Notes: generated from the letters alone by a model not told the origin. A stretch of 64,000 nucleotides of DNA from Bacillota bacterium (GCA_023421075.1 JAEZUM010000051.1:191293-255292), one strand, 5' to 3'. Numbered from the stretch's first letter, positions 8,387 to 17,694 are shown. Numbers and translations: made by a program.

Positions 8387-10249
8387 TTAATTATCTCTGT
8401 TGGCGAAACACTTTACAATTTCAGGATCAAACTGTGTTCCGGAGCAAGCGATCAGCTCTTCCATTGCTTCTTCCCTCGTTTTAGGCTGCCTATACAGCCT
8501 GGGGGATGTCATCGCTTCGAAGGCATCACACACTGCAATCATTCTGGAGTATAGTGGAATCTCTTCTCCCTGCAAACCATCCGGATACCCTAAGCCATCC
8601 CATCGTTCATGATGGTGAAGGACTACATCGGAAAATTTTGAATACCTCATCGTATTTCTTAATAAATACTGCCCTGTTCTGGGGTGCTGCTTCACAACTT
8701 CATATTCCTCTTTCTTTAGTACATCCGGCTTATACAACAGATTTGCCGGTATGGCTATTTTACCGATATCATGTAATAATCCGATATGAATCATATCTTC
8801 TATTTCATGCTTTCCAAGCTTCATCTGAACCGCCAATTGTTTGCAGTATGCGGATACGTTACGGGAATGCTCTTCTTCCTGTACATTACGAGAGTTAATG
8901 TTTTGAATAATCATTTCGATAATTCGATTTTTCTCTTGCTCACCGTGCAATACTTTATTCTGATACATCCGGCCATCCGCGATATTCCAAAAGTCATGAA
9001 TATCTTCGTTTATACTATTTAAGGTTGCACTACCTAGCGCATACGAAATCAGTATATAATCCTTCGTTTCCTCTTCCGCATATTTTTTGATCCTGTTCTC
9101 AATTAATGATACATGCTCTTGTGCCGTCCTCGGCAGCAATAGAACAAACTCATCTCCTCCAACTCTCGCAACAATGTCATTCTCACTACAGGATTTATTT
9201 AATATGTCTGCGAATCGTTTGATCAGGATATCCCCTACTTCATGACCGTAGGCATCATTGGTCAGCTTAAGTCCGTTAATATCCAAAACGATAATACTGA
9301 TCGGGATATTAACGAGAATATTGATATCCTTCATGACATTTTCCAAATATCTTCTATTGTATAATCCGGTAAGGGAATCCTTATAGCTTAAGGATTCAAT
9401 TTTTTGAATTTTCTCTCTTTTGTCCGTTGCATCGCGAAAAACAATTACCGCTCCGATAATATTTCCGTCGACGTCCTTCATCGCGGAAGCACTGTCCTCA
9501 ATCGGAAAGCCTTTCCCGTCTTTTGAGATCAACCGTATATTTTCTTCCAAATGTACTGTATTTCCGGTATGTAAGGCTTTGTATATCGGATTCTCGCATA
9601 CAATTCCGGTTTGTTCATTTATAATGCGAAAAACATTCTCGATTGGAACTCCATATGCTTCATCCTTGGGATAACCGGTTAATTTTAATGCTACTTGATT
9701 CATAAAAGTAATACCCCCCTTATTATCGGTGGATATTACCGCATCACTAATGGATAATAAAGTGGTTTCAAATTGTTCCTTCTTTATCTGAAGCTCTTTT
9801 TTATAGTTTTCCCGATCAGTAACATCAAAAATAATAGAAAACAAAACCTGCTTATCACCAAATCGAACAGGAGATGCGTATACATCCACTAATTTTATCT
9901 CCCCACTCTTAATCCGATGTGGGAAAATAAAATATCTTTGTTTATTTTCACTAGCTAATGCTACTTTTTTTGCTACTTCCTCTTTGGGCAGCATATTTAT
10001 ATCATGAATATACAATTGTGTGATTTCTTCTCTGCTGTACCCGTAGAAATCGACAGCAGAGGGATTCGCGTCAATAATCTTACCCGTTACCGGATTAATG
10101 ATTATCATAATAGCTGTATGTTCATGAAAAATTGATTGAATACGTTGATTCATATCATTTCGTTCTTTTTCAGCAAACTTATTTGCTGTGGTAGGAGAAA
10201 ATTTTTTTATAAATTCTGTTACTGTTTTATTGATATCCACTATACTCAT
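8387..10249 (-). CDS. PAS-PAS-GGDEF-HD-GYP c-di-GMP signalling protein
   Basis: 620 residues, no signal peptide or membrane segment, so probably cytoplasmic. Two PAS domains (about 35-150 and 155-285) are followed by a GGDEF domain with an intact RVGGDEFVLLLP signature, and a C-terminal HD-GYP domain with HDIGK and HHERWDGLGYPDG. Both c-di-GMP synthesis and breakdown are possible; the inhibitory RxxD site before GGDEF is missing (SEND is found). RBS AGGAGAG precedes the ATG. It lies between the ligand-receptor/kinase operon and another sensor kinase, with about 100 and 64 bases of spacing, so it may be transcribed on its own or with the kinase upstream. Confidence 0.92.
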   Translation of the reverse strand: MSIVDINKTVTEFIKKFSPTTANKFAEKERNDMNQRIQSIFHEHTAIMIIINPVTGKIIDANPSAVDFYGYSREEITQLYIHDINMLPKEEVAKKVALASENKQRYFIFPHRIKSGEIKLVDVYASPVRFGDKQVLFSIIFDVTDRENYKKELQIKKEQFETTLLSISDAVISTDNKGGITFMNQVALKLTGYPKDEAYGVPIENVFRIINEQTGIVCENPIYKALHTGNTVHLEENIRLISKDGKGFPIEDSASAMKDVDGNIIGAVIVFRDATDKREKIQKIESLSYKDSLTGLYNRRYLENVMKDINILVNIPISIIVLDINGLKLTNDAYGHEVGDILIKRFADILNKSCSENDIVARVGGDEFVLLLPRTAQEHVSLIENRIKKYAEEETKDYILISYALGSATLNSINEDIHDFWNIADGRMYQNKVLHGEQEKNRIIEMIIQNINSRNVQEEEHSRNVSAYCKQLAVQMKLGKHEIEDMIHIGLLHDIGKIAIPANLLYKPDVLKKEEYEVVKQHPRTGQYLLRNTMRYSKFSDVVLHHHERWDGLGYPDGLQGEEIPLYSRMIAVCDAFEAMTSPRLYRQPKTREEAMEELIACSGTQFDPEIVKCFANRDN

Positions 10250-10313
10250 AAAACACTCTCCTCTTATGTATAATAGGGTCTTATCATTTCATTACCCTAT
10301 TGTCTTAGGTTGA

Positions 10314-12365
10314 TTATTCGGATTGATTTTCTACAGAAGCCTCCTCTTTATCAAATATACAGGTAAAATAAAACCTGCTGCCTTCCTTCAATTTGCTCTC
10401 AACCCATATCTCACCCTGCATTAAATCAATTAGTCCCTTGCATATCGATAACCCGAGTCCGGTTCCCCCATATTTTCTAGTATTTGTGTTATCTGCCTGA
10501 TTAAAACTGTTGAATATGTTCTCAAGATTATCCGGACTAATCCCGATTCCGGTATCCTCAATCAACCATTCCAATGTAACCTGTTTTTGAGTTTCCTCTG
10601 CTTTTTTTACATGTAATAATATATTTCCATGGTCCGTATACTTGATTGCATTGCCAATGATATTCGTGAGAACCTGTCTTAATTTATTGAGATCACCAAT
10701 CAAAACTGTAGGAATTCCGTCCTCAATCGTAATATTAAAATCAATCCCTTTTTTAATCATGGATGGCTTATGAAGACTAACTGTTTCTGATATTAGATCA
10801 TTAAAATTAAACTTAATTTTATCAAGTTTTGTCCTTCTAGCCTCAATTTTCGAATATTCCAGAATATCATTGATTACTCTCAGCAAAGAAAAGGAAGATG
10901 ATTTACAAATATCCAAATACTCCTGCTGCTTGGAATTCATTTCTGTCATCTGCAATAATTCAATCATACCGATTACACCGTTCATCGGAGTTCTTATTTC
11001 ATGACTTATGTTGGCAAGAAATTGAGATTTCGCAATATTTGCTGCTTCAGCCTTATGCATAGCTTTTACAAGCTCTATCTCTGATTTTTTTCGGTCACTG
11101 ATATCATATCTTGTCCCATACATTAATAAGGGGGTTCCGTCCGCTCTCCATTTCACGATGCGGCCATGGTCCAACACCCATCTCCATCGACCATCCTTTT
11201 GCTTTGTTCTTAATTCCAAATGAAAGAATTCGAGTTCTCCCTTGAACAGCTTATTGATCAGCTCCTCAGACTTCAGTTCATCCTCCGGAAAGGTCAATGC
11301 TTTCCGAATTTCAATTGTAAATGGAGTAAAATCCTCCAGCTCATATCCGGAAATTTGCGCGTATCTGCTATTTATATTGATCTCACCGGTAAGGAAGTTC
11401 CATTCCCAGGTACCTGCATTCGTACTGATCAATATGTCGGTAAGTCGACTATGCTCGATCGAAAGCTCTTGTTTCACTTTTCTGACCTTGATTAATTGTC
11501 TGTATAAGGTCAGCATCCAACCGACTATAAATAAAATCACTGCTGCTAAAATCGTAATCCACAGACGAAATTGGCTGATTTCGATTTGTTCCCGAGTGCG
11601 TATCACAATCTCCTTCGGTTGCCATTTTGCTAAGATCTCTTGATAGGATCCATCCTCCTTCATTTGGGATAGCCCCAAATTGATCGCACCTAATAATTCT
11701 TTATTCCCCTTTGTCACTGCGATTGAGGAATAGGATAGGGCCAAAGGCTTTCCAACAATTGAGATTCCGGTCATGCGATTACTCGCTACGATATAAGCAC
11801 CAACCCATTCATCGACGACAATCGCATCAATTAATCCATTTTGCAGATCTTCAAATCCATTCTTGATACTTTTCATCTTGACTACATTGATATCCGGCTC
11901 CTTCGATAGCATAAGCTCCGGGAACCCATTGGCTTCTACTCCTACCTTCTTACCCCTTAGATCATTTTTATCATTAATTCCAACTACATGAGACCGAGTA
12001 AAGATAGAGAACTTTGATTCCAGTAAATCATCCGAAAAATCATAAACCTGTTCTCTTTCCTCTGTTCGGTTGATCTGTATTAAAGCATCTGCTTCTCCGT
12101 TAAGCATCACTTCTTGAGCCTCTGCCCAATCCATCGCTTTAATATCTATGGGTTGACCCATTCTTTCTGCTAAAGCATATACGATATCAACCACGATTCC
12201 CTTTGGCTTATGATCCTCGTTGAAAACAATTGGCTCTAGGTTCTGATTGCCTAAAAACACAAGCGGAGCGTCTTGGTCCTCAGCCGCATAAGCATGGGCA
12301 GATAGATTCGATATAAAAATGATAATTAGTACTACAACTTGTATCTTCTTGATCATCTGCTTCAT
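10314..12365 (-). CDS. Sensor histidine kinase with solute-binding-protein (SBP_bac_3) sensor and PAS domain
   Basis: About 683 residues. A signal peptide ending near AHAYA is followed by an extracellular family-3 solute-binding domain (about 30-260: PIVFNEDHKPKGIVVDIV, then GVEANGFPELML), one membrane segment near 275-295 (WITILAAVILFIVGWML), a PAS domain (about 310-430), HisKA with LANISHEIRTPMNGVIG and HATPase_c with GGTGLGLSICK. It has no receiver domain. Similar kinases (BvgS/EvgS-like sensors) detect small solutes or amino acids. Start at 12365, the second of two adjacent ATGs, which gives seven bases to GGAGG (12373-12377). A hairpin with a U-tract lies just upstream. Confidence 0.9.
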   Translation of the reverse strand: MKQMIKKIQVVVLIIIFISNLSAHAYAAEDQDAPLVFLGNQNLEPIVFNEDHKPKGIVVDIVYALAERMGQPIDIKAMDWAEAQEVMLNGEADALIQINRTEEREQVYDFSDDLLESKFSIFTRSHVVGINDKNDLRGKKVGVEANGFPELMLSKEPDINVVKMKSIKNGFEDLQNGLIDAIVVDEWVGAYIVASNRMTGISIVGKPLALSYSSIAVTKGNKELLGAINLGLSQMKEDGSYQEILAKWQPKEIVIRTREQIEISQFRLWITILAAVILFIVGWMLTLYRQLIKVRKVKQELSIEHSRLTDILISTNAGTWEWNFLTGEININSRYAQISGYELEDFTPFTIEIRKALTFPEDELKSEELINKLFKGELEFFHLELRTKQKDGRWRWVLDHGRIVKWRADGTPLLMYGTRYDISDRKKSEIELVKAMHKAEAANIAKSQFLANISHEIRTPMNGVIGMIELLQMTEMNSKQQEYLDICKSSSFSLLRVINDILEYSKIEARRTKLDKIKFNFNDLISETVSLHKPSMIKKGIDFNITIEDGIPTVLIGDLNKLRQVLTNIIGNAIKYTDHGNILLHVKKAEETQKQVTLEWLIEDTGIGISPDNLENIFNSFNQADNTNTRKYGGTGLGLSICKGLIDLMQGEIWVESKLKEGSRFYFTCIFDKEEASVENQSE

Positions 12366-12385
12366 CATAGGACCTCCGATATTAT

Positions 12386-12441
12386 AAAAAAACAACGAGC
12401 ATTAACCATTTAAACTTTTATGTATAAAAGGCAATGCTCGT
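12386..12441 (-). terminator. Hairpin plus U-tract in the leader of the SBP-kinase gene
   Basis: Arms ACGAGCATT (12433-12441 and 12395-12403, read on the minus strand) close an inner TTTTATACATAAAA hairpin and are followed by TTGTTTTTTT. It resembles an intrinsic terminator, yet stands only about ten bases before the kinase ribosome binding site and 200 bases after cheD. It may end cheD transcripts or act as an attenuator. Confidence 0.55.
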
Positions 12442-12644
12442 CTTATTTAAAGATTCATAATTCGTCATATTTTTCATAGAATTCAACTCTACACATATAG
12501 ACAGTCTACATTTTGTCGATTTTTGTATCATATTAAAGGTACCAAAATTTTACGTATTAGTCAATATATTATAATAATAAATTATATTTTTTTACTACAT
12601 TCCCTTCTACAAAATGAATCTTTTGTTAGATATATTATAACACC

Positions 12645-13112
12645 TTAAATCTTAATAGGTTGCCTAGTCACCTTAATACTACCTGTCTCCAGTTCCATTT
12701 CGATGGTTCTGCTGTACCTGCCACCGATCTCCGCTTTCCTAGCCATAAGATTAAGTTCTGCTAAGGTATCGGTAACTGCAATTAAGTTTCTTTTTCCGAT
12801 ATAAAACATATCATTTTCATAGATCGAATCCGCTCCACCATACAATCGAATGATTAGATCCGATTTTTTACAGCCATGTTCCGAATAAAGCCGATTAATG
12901 AGATAAGGGATCCCGGTTGTTGCATAATAGCCCGGTCGATATTCTCCATCCTCATCCATCGGTTTTGGAAGAGCCACATGAATCATTCCCCCGAGCTGCT
13001 TTGATTTATCATATACAGTAACCGCAATACAGGAGGACAGTGCATATGTTTTTATTGTATCTATTTTATTATTTGAGATTACACACTCACCTATTCCTAC
13101 CACATGTTCCAT
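12645..13112 (-). CDS. cheD: Chemoreceptor glutamine deamidase CheD
   Basis: 155 residues, the usual CheD length. CheD deamidates glutamines in chemoreceptor methylation helices and in some bacteria works with CheC. The catalytic triad is visible: Cys28 in ALSSCIAVTVYD, His45 in GGMIHVALP and Thr22, matching the Cys27-His44-Thr21 of Thermotoga CheD as I remember it. It stands alone: no chemoreceptor, cheA, cheW or cheC gene is in the window, although sensor kinases follow. The start follows ATGAGGT. About 280 AT-rich bases separate it from the next gene, holding the U-tract hairpin at 12386-12441. Confidence 0.93.
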   Translation of the reverse strand: MEHVVGIGECVISNNKIDTIKTYALSSCIAVTVYDKSKQLGGMIHVALPKPMDEDGEYRPGYYATTGIPYLINRLYSEHGCKKSDLIIRLYGGADSIYENDMFYIGKRNLIAVTDTLAELNLMARKAEIGGRYSRTIEMELETGSIKVTRQPIKI

Positions 13113-13229
13113 TCTCTAACCTCATTTCGCATTTTAGAAGGCTAATAATACCTTTTTCGACAATTTCTCTTAAAATATCATAATATTACTATTGTAAGAC
13201 ATTGTCAAACAATAAAAAGATTACGATTC

Positions 13230-13268
13230 AAAAAAGACACTACCACAAAAACAAATGGTAATGTCTTT
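13230..13268 (-). terminator. Intrinsic terminator after the GH127 gene
   Basis: On the minus strand AAAGACATTACCA pairs with TGGTAGTGTCTTT around a ten-base loop and is followed by a run of T. One G-U pair is the only irregularity. It follows the GH127 stop codon by about 20 bases. Confidence 0.85.
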
Positions 13269-13287
13269 ATTCTCATTACTTCCAAAG

Positions 13288-15153
13288 CTACTTTCTATTT
13301 ATGACCTTAAAATAAATCTGGAACGGCTCGTAGCCAATATCCCTGATTCTTCTTAATTCGATTGCCGGATTTTGATTTATCGTCTTAAAGAAATATCTCC
13401 AGCAGCCCCATTCACGTTCATTTTCCAGCACGATTTCTGAGGGGATATCATCACTTTCCAGGTATAAGATACGTTCTTCATCACAGATCCCAGCCAGGAC
13501 CTCCGGTCCATAGCGGAAGGCACCTATGCTATTATCATCTGGAAGAGGTATAAAGCGGAGTCCTCTAGGAAGTATGACACTCACCTTATCTCCCTTCTTC
13601 CATTCACGAGATATCCTATAAAATTGACTACTATCCGCAGTTTTACCGTGGAGCTCCTCGTTAACGTAAAATATTGCATCGGACACGATCCATTCCGGAA
13701 CGCGATAGGCGAGTGTAACTTCTACGGAAGCGGATTGTTTTATAGTAAAGTCATATTTCATATAATCCGGTATTCCTTCATGACAGGCTGTGATTTCATT
13801 TACCGTTTGATATCCTGATGTGTTGGAGGAGGTAATCCCATTTCCACTCATCGTGTCTTGCTTTTGAGAAATTACAATCTCCTCATGATCAATCTGAGTC
13901 TCCATCTCAGAGCATAAATACTGAGCAATATAGATTGTATTCTTATCCTGATAATAGATTCCCCTATTCAAGGATGCATTTGCCTGGACCATCGTTCCAT
14001 GACAGCAGAAGAAGCTATCCGTCTCGCCACTCCAATCCTTTTTAAGTCCAGCCTTCATCGGAAGGAAATAAGTAAGAAGGCCTGTCTTAGGATGGTTGTG
14101 TTTACTGCCGGTAAGTGTATATTCCTGATAATATGCCTGTGCCATTATCCCGTTATAAAGATTATATTCCATATACTGAAGATATTCCGGACGACCGGTA
14201 TGGCGGAAGAGAAATTCTGCCAGCCGCATCATGTTGTATACCGTACAGTGCTCTTGATTCTTATCACCAAGTCTTGCCTTCATCTTATTCTTCGGCATCC
14301 ATACTTCACCTGAGGTCTGACCACCTGTTGCTAAGCATCCTCTCTCGGTCACAGCGCAGTTCCAATATGCTTTGACAATATCCATCCACACAGCATCACC
14401 GGTAACTTCATAAGCACAGGCACATCCTAGTACCTCCGGAATCGTCGTATTGGCATGCATATTCGTCAGCGGATCTTTTCCCTCAAGAAGTGGTTGAAAT
14501 AATCTGCTACGATAATATCTATCCAGTAGTGTCCTATATTTATCATGCCCTGTAATCTTTAGAAGCTGTGCCCAAATCTCAAGCATACCTCCTGTCTCTA
14601 CATCAAGAATATCATCAAATTCATCTCTCTGATATTCACCACTCCAGTTCAGGAACCAATCTGCGAAATGATCAGCAATATCCAGTGCCTTCTTATTCTC
14701 AGCATACAGATACATATCTACTAATCCCATTAGTATTTTATGAAGCGTATATTGAGGCGCCCATACCGCTTTGCCCTTAGCAATCCAATAAAGGTACTTC
14801 TCAGGGATCGGTCCTACCCATTGTCCTCCATTGTCCTTCTGGCACTCAGCTAACTCATCGATAATAACATCTGCCTTAGCCTTTATTTCTCTGTCTCCGG
14901 TTGCTTCATAATGAAATGCCGCAGCAGACAACCAATGTCCCAAAAAGTGTCCGCGTAATTGGCATACCGGAGTCTCCCAGCCCGTATGAGCATCGGAAGG
15001 AATTCCACGTCCGGTGAATCTACCTGCCTCCAGCTTATAGTTAATCAGCAGATTATCATTGGTCAGCTTCATTAAATAATCTCTGTTTGCTTGTGCTCTG
15101 CGACTTAATTCTTCGGAGAGTATTTTTACCTTATATCCCTTTAATTCTTCCAT
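13288..15153 (-). CDS. Glycoside hydrolase family 127 (beta-L-arabinofuranosidase type)
   Basis: 621 residues, cytoplasmic (no signal peptide). It matches the GH127 / DUF1680 family, whose founding enzyme HypBA1 removes beta-L-arabinofuranose with a zinc-bound cysteine nucleophile. The key residues are visible: Glu301 and Cys303 in QEHCTVYN, and the pair Cys383-Cys384 in FFCCHG, in the spacing expected for zinc ligands and nucleophile. A (alpha/alpha)6 barrel is suggested by TGWETPVCQLRGHFLGHWL near 58-75. RBS TAGGAGTGA precedes the start. A divergent AraC-family gene shares the 265-base upstream region and probably regulates it. Other GH127 specificities are possible. Confidence 0.88.
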   Translation of the reverse strand: MEELKGYKVKILSEELSRRAQANRDYLMKLTNDNLLINYKLEAGRFTGRGIPSDAHTGWETPVCQLRGHFLGHWLSAAAFHYEATGDREIKAKADVIIDELAECQKDNGGQWVGPIPEKYLYWIAKGKAVWAPQYTLHKILMGLVDMYLYAENKKALDIADHFADWFLNWSGEYQRDEFDDILDVETGGMLEIWAQLLKITGHDKYRTLLDRYYRSRLFQPLLEGKDPLTNMHANTTIPEVLGCACAYEVTGDAVWMDIVKAYWNCAVTERGCLATGGQTSGEVWMPKNKMKARLGDKNQEHCTVYNMMRLAEFLFRHTGRPEYLQYMEYNLYNGIMAQAYYQEYTLTGSKHNHPKTGLLTYFLPMKAGLKKDWSGETDSFFCCHGTMVQANASLNRGIYYQDKNTIYIAQYLCSEMETQIDHEEIVISQKQDTMSGNGITSSNTSGYQTVNEITACHEGIPDYMKYDFTIKQSASVEVTLAYRVPEWIVSDAIFYVNEELHGKTADSSQFYRISREWKKGDKVSVILPRGLRFIPLPDDNSIGAFRYGPEVLAGICDEERILYLESDDIPSEIVLENEREWGCWRYFFKTINQNPAIELRRIRDIGYEPFQIYFKVINRK

Positions 15154-15245
15154 GCTTAATCACTCCTATACCAAATTTGATTTTTCTATTACTTCCTTAC
15201 AAAAAAATACGTATTGATGATCGTCAGCTCCGATCGCATCTATAC

Positions 15246-15325
15246 AAGCATGCATGCTTTGCAGTGTTATTCTCGCATTATGCTTACTACGCTTTTATTA
15301 TAGCAAATGCACCTCTAAACCGGAA
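15246..15325 (-). promoter_or_regulatory. Putative GH127 promoter with a downstream 14-bp palindrome
   Basis: On the minus strand a perfect TATAAT (15297-15302) has only a poor -35 (TTCCGG, 15320-15325), as is common for promoters that need an activator such as the divergent AraC protein. The perfect palindrome AAGCATGCATGCTT (15246-15259) lies about 35 bases after the expected start and could be an operator or an RNA hairpin. Confidence 0.45.
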
Positions 15326-15368
15326 TATTAAAAGGTATGTATTGGTATGAAAAAGTCATATAAATCAC

Positions 15369-15397
15369 TTGCGTTCCCTTTCATTTTATTATATAAC
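15369..15397 (+). promoter_or_regulatory. SigA-type promoter of the AraC-family gene
   Basis: TTGCGT, 17 bases, TATAAC, placed about 20 bases before the start codon of the AraC-family regulator. The short leader holds the ribosome binding site GGAGGT. Confidence 0.6.
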
Positions 15398-15418
15398 TAG
15401 AATATGGAGGTAACTATC

Positions 15419-16273
15419 ATGGTGTTTTTTGATTTTAAAACTGATAAAGAGATTTCTTTTCGATGGTGTGGAAAATTCCAGTCGCCTTCACCCGATTGGA
15501 TGCATTTGACCAGACGTTTAATTGATTTTGAATTGATGGTGGTAACTAGCGGTGTTCTATATATTGCTACCAACGAAAAGGAATATATTGTCCGTAAAGG
15601 AGAGTATCTGCTAATGAAACCCACTGACCTTCAATTCGGTCACCAGGCTTCTGATTGTTCCTTCTACTGGCTTCACTTTACTTATAATTTCAATCGAAAT
15701 GATCCGGATATAATGAATACCTATAATGAGGAGCTTCTATCGGATCATAGTCACCTGATCCTTATGGATACCGGTCCGCTCCCTTCCCCTGAGCGAATCA
15801 TTATTCTTATGAAGCAGCTTCAGGATTCCTCCAGACGATATGGGGATACGAGTTTAAACCAATATTTGACCTCCGCTGTTCTGGCTGAGCTTTCCAACCA
15901 AAACAAGCTTTATTATGAACATGGAGAGATGAATCTACAGCAGCAGCTGTATCATGATATCTGCGATTATATTGCTCTTCACATCAGTGAAAACACCAAG
16001 GTCAGTGATCTGGCCACCTATTTTGGATATAATAAAAAATACCTTCCTGCTTTCTTTCGAAGGCATTCCGGTATCAATATAAAACAATATATTCTGTTGA
16101 CGAAAATGGAATTTGCAAAAGCAGAGCTGACCGATACAAATCACAGCATATCACAGGTTGCTTACAACATCGGCTTCCATGATGTCCATAATTTTAGCAT
16201 CGCCTTCAAGAAAATAACCGGATTATCACCAAGTGATTACCGCAACAGCTATTGTAGAAGAATCCTAAACTGA
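15419..16273 (+). CDS. AraC-family transcriptional regulator
   Basis: 284 residues. The N-terminal half is a cupin-like sensing domain (about 10-150; GVLYIATNEKEYIVRKGEYLLMKP), typical of AraC proteins that bind sugars. The C-terminal half has two helix-turn-helix motifs (about 185-280: VSDLATYFGYNKKYLPAFF and the HDVHNFSIAFKKITGLSPSDYR signature). I start at 15419 behind GGAGGT; an ATG at 15404 lies before that site. It is divergent from the GH127 arabinofuranosidase-type gene, so it is most likely its activator with an arabinose-derived ligand; that is inferred from position only. Confidence 0.9.
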   Translation: MVFFDFKTDKEISFRWCGKFQSPSPDWMHLTRRLIDFELMVVTSGVLYIATNEKEYIVRKGEYLLMKPTDLQFGHQASDCSFYWLHFTYNFNRNDPDIMNTYNEELLSDHSHLILMDTGPLPSPERIIILMKQLQDSSRRYGDTSLNQYLTSAVLAELSNQNKLYYEHGEMNLQQQLYHDICDYIALHISENTKVSDLATYFGYNKKYLPAFFRRHSGINIKQYILLTKMEFAKAELTDTNHSISQVAYNIGFHDVHNFSIAFKKITGLSPSDYRNSYCRRILN

Positions 16274-16287
16274 TATACACAGAAACC

Positions 16288-16386
16288 TTAGTAACCGTTA
16301 AATACAGAATACTGATCATTAATTCTAGTTTGCTCCATTCGAGCCAGTACTTGCGTCTTAAGCGCCTCATCCTGACTTCTTTCTAT
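16288..16386 (-). pseudogene. Short open remnant of an unidentified gene
   Basis: A minus-strand frame of 32 codons, bounded by a TGA upstream and ending in TAA, reads SQDEALKTQVLARMEQTRIN in its core. It has the look of a real amphipathic helix but no good start codon or ribosome binding site. I cannot identify the family. It lies in the 160-base gap between two convergent genes and may be the tail of a decayed gene. Confidence 0.3.
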
Positions 16387-16432
16387 TCACCGAGGATTAA
16401 TATTTCATACTTTCGAAGAGGAAGATACGGTA

Positions 16433-17134
16433 TTAATACCCTATAAAGGTATCCGTCTTGATATTTTTCTTCTTTATGCCCATTTCAATTAACATCTTTT
16501 TGATAGAGTTTGTCATGTGTTTCGATCCTGCTACGAAATAATCGGTGTTATCACTCTGAGAAACCATCTGTTTTATCCTGTTTTCAAATGCTTGCTTGTC
16601 TGTAAAGAACTCTGTGGAGATTTTTTCATTCTCCATTGCCTTAAATTCTTCACCAAAAAGGAATGAATCACTGCTATTCATGTAGAGAAGTTTAATTCTG
16701 CCATTGAATTCCTGTTTACCAATCTCTATTTCCCTCATCATTGACCTGAACGGAGTTATACCGATCCCTCCGGCTATGAAGCAATTTGTTCGGGCTTGTT
16801 GCATAGTAAACGGTCCCATTGGTCCTCTTAGATGCATCTTCATTGTAGGCTTAAGCTCAAGCAATGCTTTCTTATAATCACTTGGATTCTCTCCGATTTT
16901 TGTTGTTATAGCAATTTTATTTTCTAATGGGCAGGATGAAATACTAAAAAGTCTCATTGCTTTATGAATCTTTTTATGCGTTATAAAGAACATTGCATGT
17001 TTACCTGCACGCCACTCAAATGGCTTTGCGGCTTCAAATATAAATGTATAAACGTCTTCGTCCTCTTTTTTCATTTCTTTAAATACAATCTCTTTCGGTG
17101 TTAATACTTCTTTCATTTCATGAAAAATACTCAT
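16433..17134 (-). CDS. FAD/NAD(P)-binding oxidoreductase, ferredoxin-NADP reductase family
   Basis: 233 residues, a minimal FNR-type reductase. An N-terminal beta-barrel carries the flavin motif RLFSISSCP (61-69), a glycine-rich nucleotide site GGIGITPFR is at 122-130, and the chain ends in TDTFIGY, as FNR-family proteins often do. It has no ferredoxin or other added iron-sulfur domain, so it must use a separate partner, perhaps a flavodoxin or rubredoxin. RBS AGGAGGTG precedes the start. The MarR-family gene 66 bases upstream runs in the same direction and may control it. A flavodoxin-like gene fragment lies just beyond the MarR gene. Confidence 0.9.
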   Translation of the reverse strand: MSIFHEMKEVLTPKEIVFKEMKKEDEDVYTFIFEAAKPFEWRAGKHAMFFITHKKIHKAMRLFSISSCPLENKIAITTKIGENPSDYKKALLELKPTMKMHLRGPMGPFTMQQARTNCFIAGGIGITPFRSMMREIEIGKQEFNGRIKLLYMNSSDSFLFGEEFKAMENEKISTEFFTDKQAFENRIKQMVSQSDNTDYFVAGSKHMTNSIKKMLIEMGIKKKNIKTDTFIGY

Positions 17135-17200
17135 CTCACACCTCCTATTTCATTATTAGACAAGTTTATAACCCTGTCCTAAGTGCTTTATTTATAAATT

Positions 17201-17629
17201 TTAGTGCTTTTTTTCTTCCAGTAATACGTAATTACATTGTTCAAGCAGTTTAATTAATCTACGAAAATCATTAACTCCAAGTTTATTCCTTAACAGTTCC
17301 ATTGTCTTTATATACTCTGAATAGGTAACCTCTACTAATTCTTTTGCTTTTTCGGTCGGTTCGAGAGTAAAGCTACGCTTATCGTCTAATGACGGCTTTT
17401 TCTCAATATATCCTTGCTTCAATAAGTTGGAAACCATTGAAGTAATCATGGGCTTTTTGACTTTAAAAAAATCTGCAGCAATAACTGGAGTAATTGGCTT
17501 GTCATTTTTGCAAATCAATATAAGTAAACCCATATCACTTGAACGTATCGGTAAATCCTTTTTCATATTAATGTTAAGTCGGCAGAACATAGAGACAGTT
17601 TCTGCTCCTTTATTTAGTTCTTCACTCAT
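17201..17629 (-). CDS. MarR-family transcriptional regulator
   Basis: 142 residues, the usual MarR length. A winged helix is visible: PVIAADFFKVKKPMITSMVS is the recognition region, followed by LLKQGYIEKKPSLDDKRSFTLEPTEKA, where DKRS is the typical wing. MarR proteins bind palindromes as dimers and respond to phenolic or oxidant signals. It stands upstream of an FNR-type reductase in the same direction, and its own promoter (17648-17694) overlaps a GTTAAT-N3-ATTAAC palindrome. Self-repression and control of the reductase are therefore likely. Confidence 0.9.
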   Translation of the reverse strand: MSEELNKGAETVSMFCRLNINMKKDLPIRSSDMGLLILICKNDKPITPVIAADFFKVKKPMITSMVSNLLKQGYIEKKPSLDDKRSFTLEPTEKAKELVEVTYSEYIKTMELLRNKLGVNDFRRLIKLLEQCNYVLLEEKKH

Positions 17630-17647
17630 GCATTACCTCAAAATATA

Positions 17648-17694
17648 GTTAATTGGATTAACCATATTATAGTTAATCCCATTATCTTTGTCAA
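17648..17694 (-). promoter_or_regulatory. Consensus SigA promoter with palindromic MarR operator
   Basis: A perfect TTGACA (17689-17694), 17 bases, and a perfect TATAAT (17666-17671) drive the MarR gene. The palindrome GTTAAT-TGG-ATTAAC (17648-17662) covers the expected transcription start and a second GGGATTAACTAT half-site lies in the spacer. A bound dimer would block the promoter, as expected for autorepression. Confidence 0.78.
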
